A stretch of 64,000 nt of DNA from Streptomyces puniciscabiei (GTDB taxonomy: Bacteria > Actinomycetota > Actinomycetes > Streptomycetales > Streptomycetaceae). The position numbers and the translations under genes were made by a program. This document shows, piece by piece, positions 54,311 to 62,482 of this stretch. The notes under the pieces were generated by a model that worked only from the letters and a program-made list of their open reading frames with translations, did no database searches and had not been told where the DNA came from. Position 1 is the first letter of the stretch. Every line of letters begins with the position of its first letter. Where the stretch lies: the NCBI RefSeq assembly GCF_006715785.1, contig NZ_VFNX01000002.1, positions 186,001-250,000 on the forward strand, given 5' to 3'.

Positions 54311-54352
54311 TCACCCACCAGCCGAACCACCAGGCGAGCACGCCCGAAGCTC

Positions 54353-54605
54353 AATTTCTCCCCAGACCGTTACGGTGAGAGGCGTTGTGTGTGCCTCCTT
54401 CCAGTCCGGGGGTTCGGTCCGGCTGCGTTCGCGTCGGTGCGGGATGACCAGGCCGGTGCCCCGGTAGCCGCCGTCCGCGATGACCGTGGTGCGGCCGACG
54501 GCGTCCTTCGTGCCGGACAGCTCCCACGCCTTGCAGTCGTTACGGTTGCCGGGTAAGGGCGGGCCGACGGCGAGCACGAGCCGGGTGTTCCTGGTGCGGG
54601 ATTCC
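54353..54605 (-). pseudogene. IS5-like transposase middle part, the other half of the split gene
   Basis: The leftward strand reads TRLVLAVGPPLPGNRNDCKA, then TTVIADGGYRGTGLVIPHRR and PPDWKEAHTT, the part with the second catalytic Asp. It should continue into the Glu helix at 52310-52465 but for the inserted unit. Its own 5' end is cut near 54605. Confidence 0.68.
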
Positions 54606-54684
54606 AAGCGGGCCACCGCCAGAGCGCTTCTGGGACGGCCCGCGAATACGTGGGCTGTGACTTGCAACCGGCGAACTACGCCGA

Positions 54685-55206
54685 TCAGCGATCCCACCAC
54701 GCGGGCAGCTCCGGGACGTCGAGCAAGAACCCACCCCGCCGACCGGGCAACACACCGATCGCCGATTCGACGCCGTGGCGACGCTGGAAGTCGCGGGCAC
54801 GCTCGGCGTTCCGCTCGGTGAACCTGAAAGCCTTGCTCGCCTCGTGTGTGCATCCGTTGCTGGGATCCGTCCAAGCCACCTTGAGCCGCACCGTCCAGTG
54901 CCCTGGCCCTCGCGGGTTCTTGACAAAAGCGGTGCGCGCCGCGACGACCTTCCCCCGCACGGCCGGGCCGGAGCGCCGCCGCCGTCGCAGGCGCCGGTAG
55001 TGCGCACAGCGCAGCAGCCTGGTCCAGCAGATGACAGCGACAACGGCTCCGCCGATGCCAACCAGCGGGATCGCCGTGTCCACGGTAGTCGGGTCACCGG
55101 TCAGCCGCGTTGCGAGGACAGCGGCAGCCATCGCGCCCAGAGCAAACCCGACGAAGGGCGTGACAATGGCTCCCATGACCAGGAGCGTGATCCGGACGAT
55201 CCGCAT
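54685..55206 (-). CDS. Membrane protein of unknown function, 173 aa
   Basis: Two N-terminal transmembrane helices (IVRITLLVMGAIVTPFVGFA at residues 2-30 and IPLVGIGGAVVAVICWTRLL at about 46-65) are followed by an Arg-rich stretch and a soluble part (GHWTVRLKVAWTDPSNGCTH, then PGRRGGFLLDVPELPAWWDR). It resembles DUF3592-like membrane proteins only loosely. The frame is clean, the start ATG 55206 is plausible, and it lies downstream of dnaN in the same direction with a 49-base gap, so they may be co-transcribed. Confidence 0.65.
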   Translation of the reverse strand: MRIVRITLLVMGAIVTPFVGFALGAMAAAVLATRLTGDPTTVDTAIPLVGIGGAVVAVICWTRLLRCAHYRRLRRRRRSGPAVRGKVVAARTAFVKNPRGPGHWTVRLKVAWTDPSNGCTHEASKAFRFTERNAERARDFQRRHGVESAIGVLPGRRGGFLLDVPELPAWWDR

Positions 55207-55255
55207 GAGAGGCGATCCTAGGTGATCAACTCCAAGGGATCGCTCCGGGTGTTCG

Positions 55256-56395
55256 TCAGCTCAGTTGCCGTACGGATATGAGCAGATGACGGTGGTCTTC
55301 ACGCGCCGTGTCTTCCTCGTCCGGTGCGCCACTGAGTAGTGCCCGCCGGCCTGGGCCCAGAAGTTCAAGACGCACTTGGGAGGCGTTGAAGGAGTTGAGC
55401 GCTTCCAGCAAGTACGCCGGGTTGAAGGCGACCGCCAGATGATCGGCGCCGGCCAATGTGGCCGCGAGCTGCTGTGAAGCGATGTCGTCTTCGTACCCCG
55501 CTTGCAGGAGGACGGTTCCCTGGGCGGAGAAGTCGAGCCGGATCGGGCTGTTCGGCTCCGCGACGACCGCGACACGGCGGACCGCGTCGGCGAGCGCCTC
55601 CCGCTCCGTGACCGCGACTGCCGGGCTGTCCAGTGTGAACAACTTGTCGTAGCGTGGCAGCCGCCCCTCCAGCAAGCGTAGTGTTGTACGCATCCCGGTT
55701 CCCTCGAAGGCGATCGAGCCACCACTCGAGCCGCCCGTGCCGTTCAACCCGATGCGGAGCAGCCCCGACTTCGTCAGCGCACGGGAGATCTCGGTCAGCC
55801 TGCGGCCGGGAACGACCACCTCCACCGCATCGGAAACCGCCCCCTCCGGCTTCCACGGCACCACACGCACGACATACCGGTATCGGTCCGTAGCGGCCAA
55901 CGTCATGGACTCGCCGTCCAGCCGGAGCTGGATCCCTGTGAGCACCGGGAGGCAGTCGTCACGGCCGGCGGCTATCACGACCTGTGCGACCGCCGCCGCG
56001 AACTCTGCCGCATCCAACGTTCCGCGAAAGGCGGGGAGCCTGGGAAGGGCCGGATACTCCTGTATGGGCAAGGTCGACAGGCCAAAGCGCGTACCGTCCC
56101 CTTCCATCGTGAAGCGCGCTCCTTCCAGCGCGCACGCCACCATCGTCTCGGGCAACACCCGGCAGATGTCCAGCAGTCTGCGCCCGGGCACGAGCACCCG
56201 ACCGGCTGTCAGCGTCTCGGCCGGGACCTCGACGGTCGCGGACGCCTCGTAGTCGAAGCCCGAGATACACAGCTGTCCCTCCGCCACGTCCAGCATCAAG
56301 CCGCCCAGCACGGGCACCGGCGAACGTGCGGGCAACGACCTGGCCGCCCAGGCCACGGCCTCGGCGAGAGCGCCTCGCTCGATCCGGAACTCCAT
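55256..56395 (-). CDS. dnaN: DNA polymerase III beta subunit (sliding clamp) paralogue
   Basis: A 379-residue clamp, close to the ~376 usual for Streptomyces DnaN. All three clamp domains are present: RIERGALAEAVAWAARSLPA and PVLGGLMLDVAEGQLCISGF; then DDCLPVLTGIQLRLDGESMT and LAATDRYRYVVRVVPW; then RLPRYDKLFTLDSPAVAVTE and DHLAVAFNPAYLLEALNSFN. The peptide-binding pocket side (LEGRLPRYDKL, NPAYLLEAL) is conserved. No dnaA, recF, gyrB or DnaA boxes lie near, so this is not the oriC copy. A second clamp can confer resistance to clamp-binding antibiotics such as griselimycin (GriR). I chose ATG 56395 because GGGGAA lies 7 bases upstream; ATG 56410 is also possible. Confidence 0.9.
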   Translation of the reverse strand: MEFRIERGALAEAVAWAARSLPARSPVPVLGGLMLDVAEGQLCISGFDYEASATVEVPAETLTAGRVLVPGRRLLDICRVLPETMVACALEGARFTMEGDGTRFGLSTLPIQEYPALPRLPAFRGTLDAAEFAAAVAQVVIAAGRDDCLPVLTGIQLRLDGESMTLAATDRYRYVVRVVPWKPEGAVSDAVEVVVPGRRLTEISRALTKSGLLRIGLNGTGGSSGGSIAFEGTGMRTTLRLLEGRLPRYDKLFTLDSPAVAVTEREALADAVRRVAVVAEPNSPIRLDFSAQGTVLLQAGYEDDIASQQLAATLAGADHLAVAFNPAYLLEALNSFNASQVRLELLGPGRRALLSGAPDEEDTAREDHRHLLISVRQLS

Positions 56396-56804
56396 CCGTA
56401 CATTCCCCATCGCGTCGCACCAGTTGGTCCACGCACGCTATATGTCGCCACTGACAACGCTCGGTCCGTCCCGGCACGCCCCGCACAGGGCGAGGGAGCC
56501 CACGATGGTCGTGACGCCCGACTTGGACTCCCTCGCGACCGCGCTCGGTGCCAGAACCGCAAGCTCCTCCTCCGAAAATCCAACGGGCGGTGTCGGCACT
56601 GGCAGTCCATGCGCTGGGGGACCTGCGCCGTTCCGCCACCGCGTCGCTCAACGCCGTTGAGCTGATTACGTCCCGTCGGCCACATCGGCTGGCAGGATGA
56701 CGGCCCTTCCCCCGTTTGTCTGATCCCGCCGCACGGGTCTCGTGCAGGCGGCTCATCCGAGTCCGCCGCGCAGGCTGACGCAAAGCATTGGGGCGCGCGT
56801 GAGC
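56396..56804. other. Intergenic region with a transposase trace
   Basis: About 400 bases. At 56503-56580 the plus strand reads MVVTPDLDSLATALGARTAS, like the first residues of an IS4-type transposase (LDSLATALYV-like). It goes no further. The dnaN promoter should be here. Confidence 0.4.
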
Positions 56805-57356
56805 ATGACTCGCATGAGCATTCACCCGCCTTCGTCTCCCGCCCCGTCCGCAGCGGCGCCACCCCGATGGGCCATCCGAGCCGCGCACCTGACCACACTG
56901 GTGGTCCTGCCGAGCGGGCTCTGGCGCATGGCCTTGGTGCTCGGATACCCCGCCGGTTACACAGAGACGGGCTTCAGGCCCTTCGACACGTTCGGGGCCA
57001 AGGTGTGGATGCTGACGCTGAGCGTGCTCTGTGAGCTCGCCACCCTGCTCACGATCGGCCTGGTGCGGCCGTGGGGCGAGGTCGTCCCGCACTGGATACC
57101 GCTGATCGGAGGACGAAGGGTTCGTCCCATGGCCGCCGTCGTCCCTGGCCTCCTCGGCGCCGCGATTCTGACCGTGATCTGGGGCAACGTCCCTTGGTGG
57201 TGGACGTATCCACACGAGAACATGACACCTACCGGGAACCTGGTCGTCGGCGTTCTCTACCAGCCGTTGGTCCTCTGGGGCCCCCTGACCGCAGCCGTCA
57301 CGATCTCCTACTACCGCCGCCATCGCACCGCGCAGCGCCGCAGTTTGGCCGGTTGA
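56805..57356 (+). CDS. Integral membrane protein, 183 aa
   Basis: A Trp-rich protein with about four transmembrane helices (AAHLTTLVVLPSGLWRMALV, VWMLTLSVLCELATLLTIGL, PMAAVVPGLLGAAILTVIWG, VVGVLYQPLVLWGPLTAAVT). It is common in Streptomyces but of unknown function. Possible starts are ATG 56805, ATG 56814 or GTG 56799. A basic C-terminal tail (YYRRHRTAQRRSLAG) should face the cytoplasm. It is a single gene. Confidence 0.75.
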   Translation: MTRMSIHPPSSPAPSAAAPPRWAIRAAHLTTLVVLPSGLWRMALVLGYPAGYTETGFRPFDTFGAKVWMLTLSVLCELATLLTIGLVRPWGEVVPHWIPLIGGRRVRPMAAVVPGLLGAAILTVIWGNVPWWWTYPHENMTPTGNLVVGVLYQPLVLWGPLTAAVTISYYRRHRTAQRRSLAG

Positions 57357-57471
57357 CGAACCCGACGCCCGTGGCTGGGCTCATTGGCAGCGGACACCGG
57401 CTTCCAGGTGCTGTCCCTTCTCGTGCGGCACAGCCACTGCGGGTTGCCAAGTAAGAGGCGGCAGACTGGCC

Positions 57472-57605
57472 TCAGCCCGAGCGGCTCGACCGCCCGCTAC
57501 CCACCGGCTGGCCAGCGCGGAAGGTGACGCCGCACTCACGGCCGAACCGGTCGGCCTCAGCGCCGAGCCGGCGCGCGGTGCGCACCTTCTCCTCCAGGCC
57601 GTCGG
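57472..57605 (-). pseudogene. C-terminal gene fragment sharing ADRFGRECGV with 45172-45275
   Basis: The leftward frame gives DGLEEKVRTARRLGAEADRF, then GRECGVTFRAGQPVGSGRSS and a stop. Text just upstream (GVTDRLAVSGWSGR, MDALRLCVHLGAR) may belong to the same gene in other frames. A similar tail is at 45172-45275. The family is unknown. Confidence 0.4.
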
Positions 57606-57886
57606 CCGGGCACCGAGGTGCACGCACAGCCGCAGCGCGTCCATCTCCGAACGGCGCGGCCCGACCAGCCGCTCACCGCGAGCCGGTCCGTCACCCCGGT
57701 GGTCAGGTGCGGGGCCGGCTTCGGTGCAGACCGGCGCATCCCGGCCGCTGCCGGTGAGCCGGGCCGCCCGAATTCGACGGCTGTGGCAGTCGCCCGGCAC
57801 CTCCGTAGCCTGCAGCGACACCCGAGACTACGTAGAGTGTGCCGTGTTGCGGTGCGGATGGGATCCGCCGGGGGAGGGAGCGTGCC

Positions 57887-58620
57887 ATGGGTGCGTCGTA
57901 CAGAGGCCAGGCGGACGCCTTGCCTGTCAGCGCGGAGCAGGTCATCGCGGAGGCGCGCAAGGCGTTCTTCGTGATGTTCGGGGGCCTCGCGCTCGTCTGG
58001 GTGCTGCAGCTCGTCAACTACGCCGACCACTACTCCCTTTCCAAGGACTACGGAGTCAGGTCCGGCGACGTCGGCACGCTGCCCGACATCCTCGTCGCGC
58101 CTCTGCTGCACTGGAGCTGGGCGCACATCGAGAGCAACTCCGGGCCACTGTTCGTCTTCGGTTTTCTCGCCGCCTACCGAGGGGTGGCGCGCTTTCTCGG
58201 TCTGAGCCTGCTGGTCGGCGTGACCAGCGGGCTCGCGGTGTGGTTCTTCGAACGAGGCGACGTGGATACGGTCGGCGCCAGCGGCCTGATCTTCGGATAC
58301 TTCAGCTACGTCGTCGTGCGTGGACTGTTCGACCGGCACTTGATCGACACGCTGATCGGTGTGGTCATGGCGGCCTCCTTCGCCTACCTGCTCACCGTGG
58401 CCGTCCTGGGACGCCGGGAGTGAGCTGGCTGGGACACTTGGGAGGGCTCATCGGCGGCCTGGTGGGGGCGTGGGTCTTCCGGGACCGGCGCTCGCGGGCC
58501 GACGCAGGCGCGGGCTCTCGCCAGGGGCCGGGGCCGGCCACGCGCGGCAACGTTCAAGGGCGCTCCGACCACCCGCGCGCCGACCTCCACAAGGAACTCG
58601 GCGACCTCGGTCTGCTCTGA
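57887..58620 (+). pseudogene. Rhomboid-family intramembrane serine protease with a frameshift
   Basis: The first frame (178 aa) has the family motif HWSWAHIESN at residues 75-84 and the catalytic serine Ser132 in VGASGLIFGYFS, within a set of transmembrane helices. It ends at VAVLGRRE and a stop at 58423. One base lower, the next frame gives TPGVSWLGHLGGLIGGLVGA, with the catalytic histidine in GHLGG, then a hydrophilic tail to 58620. Ser and His are thus in different frames. A one-base deletion near 58405-58412 would explain it. GGAGGGAG precedes ATG 57887. Confidence 0.78.
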
Positions 58621-58702
58621 GGCCGGTCCGGCGCATCTGGGCGCGGCAGCGCCCGGCCGACCCTCGGTGGGGGTGTGATGAGGCTGCATTTAGTGTGTGG
58701 CC

Positions 58703-59254
58703 ATGCTGCTGATCCACGGCGGGGATGCCCTCGTTGATTCTCCTGAACTGCGCACGGGGGGATTGCCCCTCGTCCCGGATGGCTTCGTCTGGCCGAAGTG
58801 CCGCGAGTTTGGCGGGCCCATGCAGTTTCTCGCTCACCTGCCCCTCGACCTAGGGGTGGTCGCGGTGTTCTTTTGCCAGAACGAACCCGGCATGTGCGAC
58901 GACTGGGATGCCACCGCCGGCGCCAACCGAGCGTACGTGTTCAGAGGCCCACTCGCGGCGGCCGCCGTCCCCGCCGACGGCGAGACACTGCTCAATGCGG
59001 TCACCGCTCTGCATCCCCACCGCTCAGATGTCCCCACCGAGGAGCCGGTGCTGGGACGGCTGGGTGGTGAACCCGATTGGATCCAGGGCGATGAGACTCC
59101 CGACTGTCCCTCCTGCGCCGCCCGTATGACATTCACGGCCGAGCTCGAAGAGGGATACGACTTCGCGACCTCCGCCAACTTCGGCGGAGGTGGCCGCGGG
59201 TACGTCTTTCACTGCCGTTCCTGTACCGAGGCCGCCTTCCTCTGGCAGCGATGA
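58703..59254 (+). CDS. DUF1963/YwqG-like protein with zinc-finger cysteines
   Basis: A 183-residue soluble protein. FVWPKCREFGGPMQFLAHLP, then LDLGVVAVFFCQNEPGMCDD resembles the DUF1963 (YwqG) fold (the C-x-x-C-G-x-P-M-xFLAQ type). Near the end two pairs of cysteines, CPSCAARM and CRSC, could bind zinc. The function is unknown. ATG 58703 is a good start; no operon partners. Confidence 0.75.
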   Translation: MLLIHGGDALVDSPELRTGGLPLVPDGFVWPKCREFGGPMQFLAHLPLDLGVVAVFFCQNEPGMCDDWDATAGANRAYVFRGPLAAAAVPADGETLLNAVTALHPHRSDVPTEEPVLGRLGGEPDWIQGDETPDCPSCAARMTFTAELEEGYDFATSANFGGGGRGYVFHCRSCTEAAFLWQR

Positions 59255-59455
59255 GGACCCCACTCGGGCGTACCCAGGGTGACGTTCTCGCGTGCGGTGT
59301 GGGCCGGCGTGGCTCTGACGCCCTTCAGCGGACCCAGCATGTTGGCCTTCTGCGGGCGGATCTGGACGCGCCGCGCCAACAGCGGCACACCGTGCGGCGG
59401 ATCGTCGCGCGGATCGAAGTGCGGACGCTACTACCTGTTCGCCTTCCGGCTGGGT

Positions 59456-59525
59456 GCACGGCTGGACAGGTTGGGTGGTGTGCCGGCCGGGCAGGTCCGC
59501 TATGACAACCTCACCTCGGCCGTGG
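59456..59525 (+). pseudogene. istA (IS21 transposase) scrap
   Basis: The plus strand reads RLGGVPAGQVRYDNLTSAVA, a conserved piece of the IS21 transposase core (GGVP...IRYDNLK-AV type). It is the third IS21 trace in the window. Confidence 0.55.
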
Positions 59526-59529
59526 CCGA

Positions 59530-59660
59530 AAGTAATCTGCCGCAGCCGCTCGGCACCTCGGCGAGGGAAAGGCTGTTCCCGTCGGGGTCCAGGACGACGA
59601 CGTGGCGTACGCCGTTGCCGTAGGTCTCATAGTCGTTTCGGACGTGGGCCACTCCCGTGA
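59530..59660 (-). pseudogene. VOC-family C-terminal fragment
   Basis: The leftward strand reads VAHVRNDYETYGNGVRHVVV, then LDPDGNSLSLAEVPSGCGR, the last strands of a VOC protein. The N-terminal part is missing on the side next to an IS scrap. Confidence 0.6.
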
Positions 59661-59689
59661 CCGAAACTCATCGGAGGAGGTAGCCCGGT

Positions 59690-59865
59690 TCTCCACGAGG
59701 AAGGTGAGGCCAGGCGAGAGGCTTGAGGGTGGCGATGGCCCGTTCGACGAGCGCGCGGATCGTCGCGTACGCGCGGTTGACGGCCTGCTGGCGTGAGCGA
59801 GTGCGAGCGAGGAGGCGGAGGGCGGAGCCGGGCAGGTCCAGCCCGGTCGGGTAGACGAGCGACAG
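59690..59865 (-). pseudogene. IS5-like transposase remnant
   Basis: LSLVYPTGLDLPGSALRLLA, then NRAYATIRALVERAIATLKP joins an N-terminal (PTGLDLP) and a C-terminal (VERAIATLK) transposase piece with the middle deleted. Confidence 0.6.
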
Positions 59866-59977
59866 GTTGGAAGACGCTCACTGGTTCGGTCGCCGTGCCC
59901 GCCCCGCCCCGCCCTGCCGCGCCCTTCCGGCGCTGCCGCCTTCAATCCGGCATTCACTGTGCCAGAACGTGCCGCGC

Positions 59978-61129
59978 TCATCCGGTTCGGGTTCGGGCCT
60001 GCTTGCGGTATCCGTCCAAGACGTCCTGGCGGAGCAGGAAACCGAAGCCGGCGGACTCCAGCCGGAGCCCCAGCTGAGCCTCACCGATGCCAAGATCGAC
60101 GGCGGTGTCCGCAAGGTGCCAGTCGTTTGCGGCAAGCCTGCTGAGAAGGTGGCCGCGCCGAACCTGGGTCTCCGACAGGCGAAACGTCTTGAGGTAGGCG
60201 ATCCTGCCGCGGTCGTCGGTGATGGCCTCACCGATGTGGTTCTCCTGCTTGGGGCGGAACGGCGGCAGGAAGCGGGAGAGCGTGAAGCGTCCCATCCGGT
60301 GGACCGACTGCCAGGTGTACGGACGTTCCAGCAGGCCGGTCGCCATGGTCGTGTCGTGGAAACGCGTCCAGGCATGTTCCTGTTCGGCAACCGCCGTGCG
60401 CAGGTCCGTCAGGGAGCGGATCTGCGAGTCAGGTATGCGGGCCCGGAATTCGGGCACCGGCGGCATCAGCGTGGCGTAGTGGTGGATCAGTTCGCCGTAC
60501 AGGTCCTGCAGGAGCGTGGGGTGGAGTGCACGGTAGTCGTCGGGATGCGGGACCACGAACGCGGCAGCGAGCGCGTCGGCGACGTAGACGATCACGCCAC
60601 ACTGGTTGGGGTGGATCTCGAAGACGCGCAAGGCGTCGGCGAGCCCGCGTACTTCGGCACCCATATAGGCTTCCTCGACACGAGGAGAGAGTCCCTGGCG
60701 GATCGCACGCTGCGACCACTGCTCCCAGGCGAGGGAGGGACCGCCGAAGTGCAGTGCCAGGTAGCCTTCGAGTGCCAGGTGCACGGGGAGGAACCGCAGC
60801 CGGTCTTTGGCCTGGCGGCGGGCCATTCTGCGGTGGAAGCGCAGGCCCATCGTGGCGGCGGGAGCCGAGTTGGCGTCAGCGGAAAGCTGCGTGCCGTAGG
60901 CGGCTGCCGGCGTGCCGTCAGCAGTCCACGTGGCGACGAATCCGTGCGGGACGTAGGAGACATAGGCATGGCGTGGGCCGACCTCGACCAGCCCGGCCGC
61001 GTCGCCGTAGAGCTGCGCGTGCAGACGGAGGTCGCCGACGGGTTCGTCACGCACGAGGGGCACCAGTCGGACGGCGTTCCAGACCTGGGAGGGGCGGGTG
61101 GCCAGGCCCGTCAGGTCCACTGTGGTCAT
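59978..61129 (-). CDS. ARPP-2-like protein
   Basis: A 383-residue soluble protein. The opening TTVDLTGLATRPSQVWNAVR, then LVPLVRDEPVGDLRLHAQLY and VPHGFVATWTADGTPAAAYG matches the ARPP-2 domain, which was defined computationally as associated with ATP-grasp and rhodanese/phosphatase proteins in predicted protein-modification or conflict systems. The C-terminal half (RLSETQVRRGHLLSRLAAND, then ITLADTAVDLGIGEAQLGLR-like text) is helical, with a helix-turn-helix-like region. No biochemical role is known. Its ATG overlaps the stop of the vWA gene (ATGA), so translation is coupled and the two products probably act together. Confidence 0.72.
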   Translation of the reverse strand: MTTVDLTGLATRPSQVWNAVRLVPLVRDEPVGDLRLHAQLYGDAAGLVEVGPRHAYVSYVPHGFVATWTADGTPAAAYGTQLSADANSAPAATMGLRFHRRMARRQAKDRLRFLPVHLALEGYLALHFGGPSLAWEQWSQRAIRQGLSPRVEEAYMGAEVRGLADALRVFEIHPNQCGVIVYVADALAAAFVVPHPDDYRALHPTLLQDLYGELIHHYATLMPPVPEFRARIPDSQIRSLTDLRTAVAEQEHAWTRFHDTTMATGLLERPYTWQSVHRMGRFTLSRFLPPFRPKQENHIGEAITDDRGRIAYLKTFRLSETQVRRGHLLSRLAANDWHLADTAVDLGIGEAQLGLRLESAGFGFLLRQDVLDGYRKQARTRTG

Positions 61130-62448
61130 CGCGCCCGCTCCTGGTGGTGTCCGCTCGTCATGCGGGCCGCGCGGGTGTCCATGTAAGTGATCAGTTCGGC
61201 CAGGCCGGTCCGGCCTTCCGCGAACTGGGCGAGTTCCACCAGTGCGGGAAGGTCCTCGGCGTCACGGATACCCGCGGTGGGCACTGTCGCGGACAGCCGA
61301 CGCACATCGAAGTCGGCCGCGTCGTAGACGGGGTTGAGATGCACGATGCTGGTGCGACGCTCGGGGTCGAGCCGGGTCCGCCAGATCCGCAGCACCTCGG
61401 CGGCCAGGCCGGGAGGCGCGTTGTCCCATCCGTCGGAGACGATCACCAGCCTGGACGGGGCGGTGTCCAGCGCGTCGAGGATCCGCCGGCCAACCGGCGT
61501 CGGCCCGTACGGATACGTCAGCAGCGTGTCGGTCCGCCCGGACGTCCACAGCCCGGTGTAGTCGCCGGCAAGGGCCGCGAGCAGATAATGGCAGGCCAGG
61601 GCCACGGCCAGCGGTCGACGACGCTTGTGCACCGAACCGAAGGCGGAAAAGCTGTCGTCCAGGACTGCGGTGACCTTGCCCCAACTCCCCCGGTGGCGGC
61701 CCGCGACCCGGTCGGCGGCCGATTCCAGGGCGTGGGTGAGCTCGGCACGCCGGCGCCGACGGGCCTCGACCGGCAGCGACAGCACATAGGTGGCCAATCG
61801 GGTCAGTGGCATCCCGGCCAAATCCGCTTGTATCCCTGCGGTACCACGTTTGTGCGCGGAATCCTTCAGCCGCAAGGTCTCCAGGCGGGTCATCCGGGGA
61901 GCTATGCGCTCCAGGAAGACATCCCGGGGAATGCCGTACCTGGCGGCGAAGCCCTCGGCAACCGTATAGGGCAGCTCATACAGGGCGGCCTGCTCGTAGT
62001 GCGCGCGGCGCCACGTCTCCAGGAGGGGTGTCGCATAGTGCGGGCGGTCCAGCGGCGCGAACATGAACGTCCCCAGCTCTTCGCCGGCGGGGGCCAGGTG
62101 TGCATGGCGCAGGGCTCGCTTGAGGCCGCTGCGGTACTTCACGGCGTCGAAGGCCAGGTCCGGGCGGGCGGCCAGCCAGTCACGCATGATCGCGCGGCTG
62201 CGACGGTTGTTGACCCTGGCCCGGCGCAGGGCATCGAACAGTCCGTAAACGCGTTGTGGCGGCAGTGTCGCAAGACGGGACGCGATCAGACGGCCCTCGC
62301 TGCGGCGCTGTTCGGCGGTGGCCTCACCGCCGGTCTCCAGCAGGCGACGGATGATGAGGACTGCGTTGTAGTCGTTGATGTCGAGCGCAAGGACCCCGGC
62401 GTACAGGTCACGGTAGTTCCCCAGCATGTATTCATGGAGAAAGTCCAA
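61126..62448 (-). CDS. MIDAS/vWA-like protein, possibly 5'-truncated
   Basis: A protein of 440 residues from TTG 62448. A helical N-terminal half (AVLIIRRLLETGGEATAEQR, then IMRDWLAARPDLAFDAVKYR) resembles TROVE-like alpha-repeat modules. The C-terminal half has a vWA fold with MIDAS-type LDDSFSAFGS and the later strand LVIVSDGWDNAPPG. Upstream of the TTG the frame reads coherently (FVNAAITSTGQREFHSDAGE, then QRLSLDF) back to about 62520, where it meets the end of the zinc-ribbon gene. The true start is probably lost in a deletion. It overlaps the ARPP-2-like gene by 4 bases. A role in binding RNA or a partner protein is inference. Confidence 0.7.
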   Translation of the reverse strand: MDFLHEYMLGNYRDLYAGVLALDINDYNAVLIIRRLLETGGEATAEQRRSEGRLIASRLATLPPQRVYGLFDALRRARVNNRRSRAIMRDWLAARPDLAFDAVKYRSGLKRALRHAHLAPAGEELGTFMFAPLDRPHYATPLLETWRRAHYEQAALYELPYTVAEGFAARYGIPRDVFLERIAPRMTRLETLRLKDSAHKRGTAGIQADLAGMPLTRLATYVLSLPVEARRRRRAELTHALESAADRVAGRHRGSWGKVTAVLDDSFSAFGSVHKRRRPLAVALACHYLLAALAGDYTGLWTSGRTDTLLTYPYGPTPVGRRILDALDTAPSRLVIVSDGWDNAPPGLAAEVLRIWRTRLDPERRTSIVHLNPVYDAADFDVRRLSATVPTAGIRDAEDLPALVELAQFAEGRTGLAELITYMDTRAARMTSGHHQERAR

Positions 62449-62482
62449 GGACAGCCGCTGCTCGCCCGCGTCGCTGTGGAAT

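Larger units (their letters stand above)
52466..54352. mobile_element. Composite-transposon-like unit carrying a GNAT gene
   Basis: Both outer ends begin TTGAGCTTCGGGCGTGCT, pointing inward. The left end (about 52466-52636) is a truncated minus-strand copy of the same transposase whose nearly full plus-strand copy lies at the right (53302-54310). Between them is an intact GNAT gene. The unit divides an IS5-like transposase gene, so it arrived later. The left copy keeps only its last ~165 bases. Confidence 0.65.

Noticed and set aside
55256..56804. dnaN as a sign of the replication origin
   Set aside because: No dnaA, recF, gyrB or cluster of DnaA boxes surrounds it, so it is a displaced paralogue.
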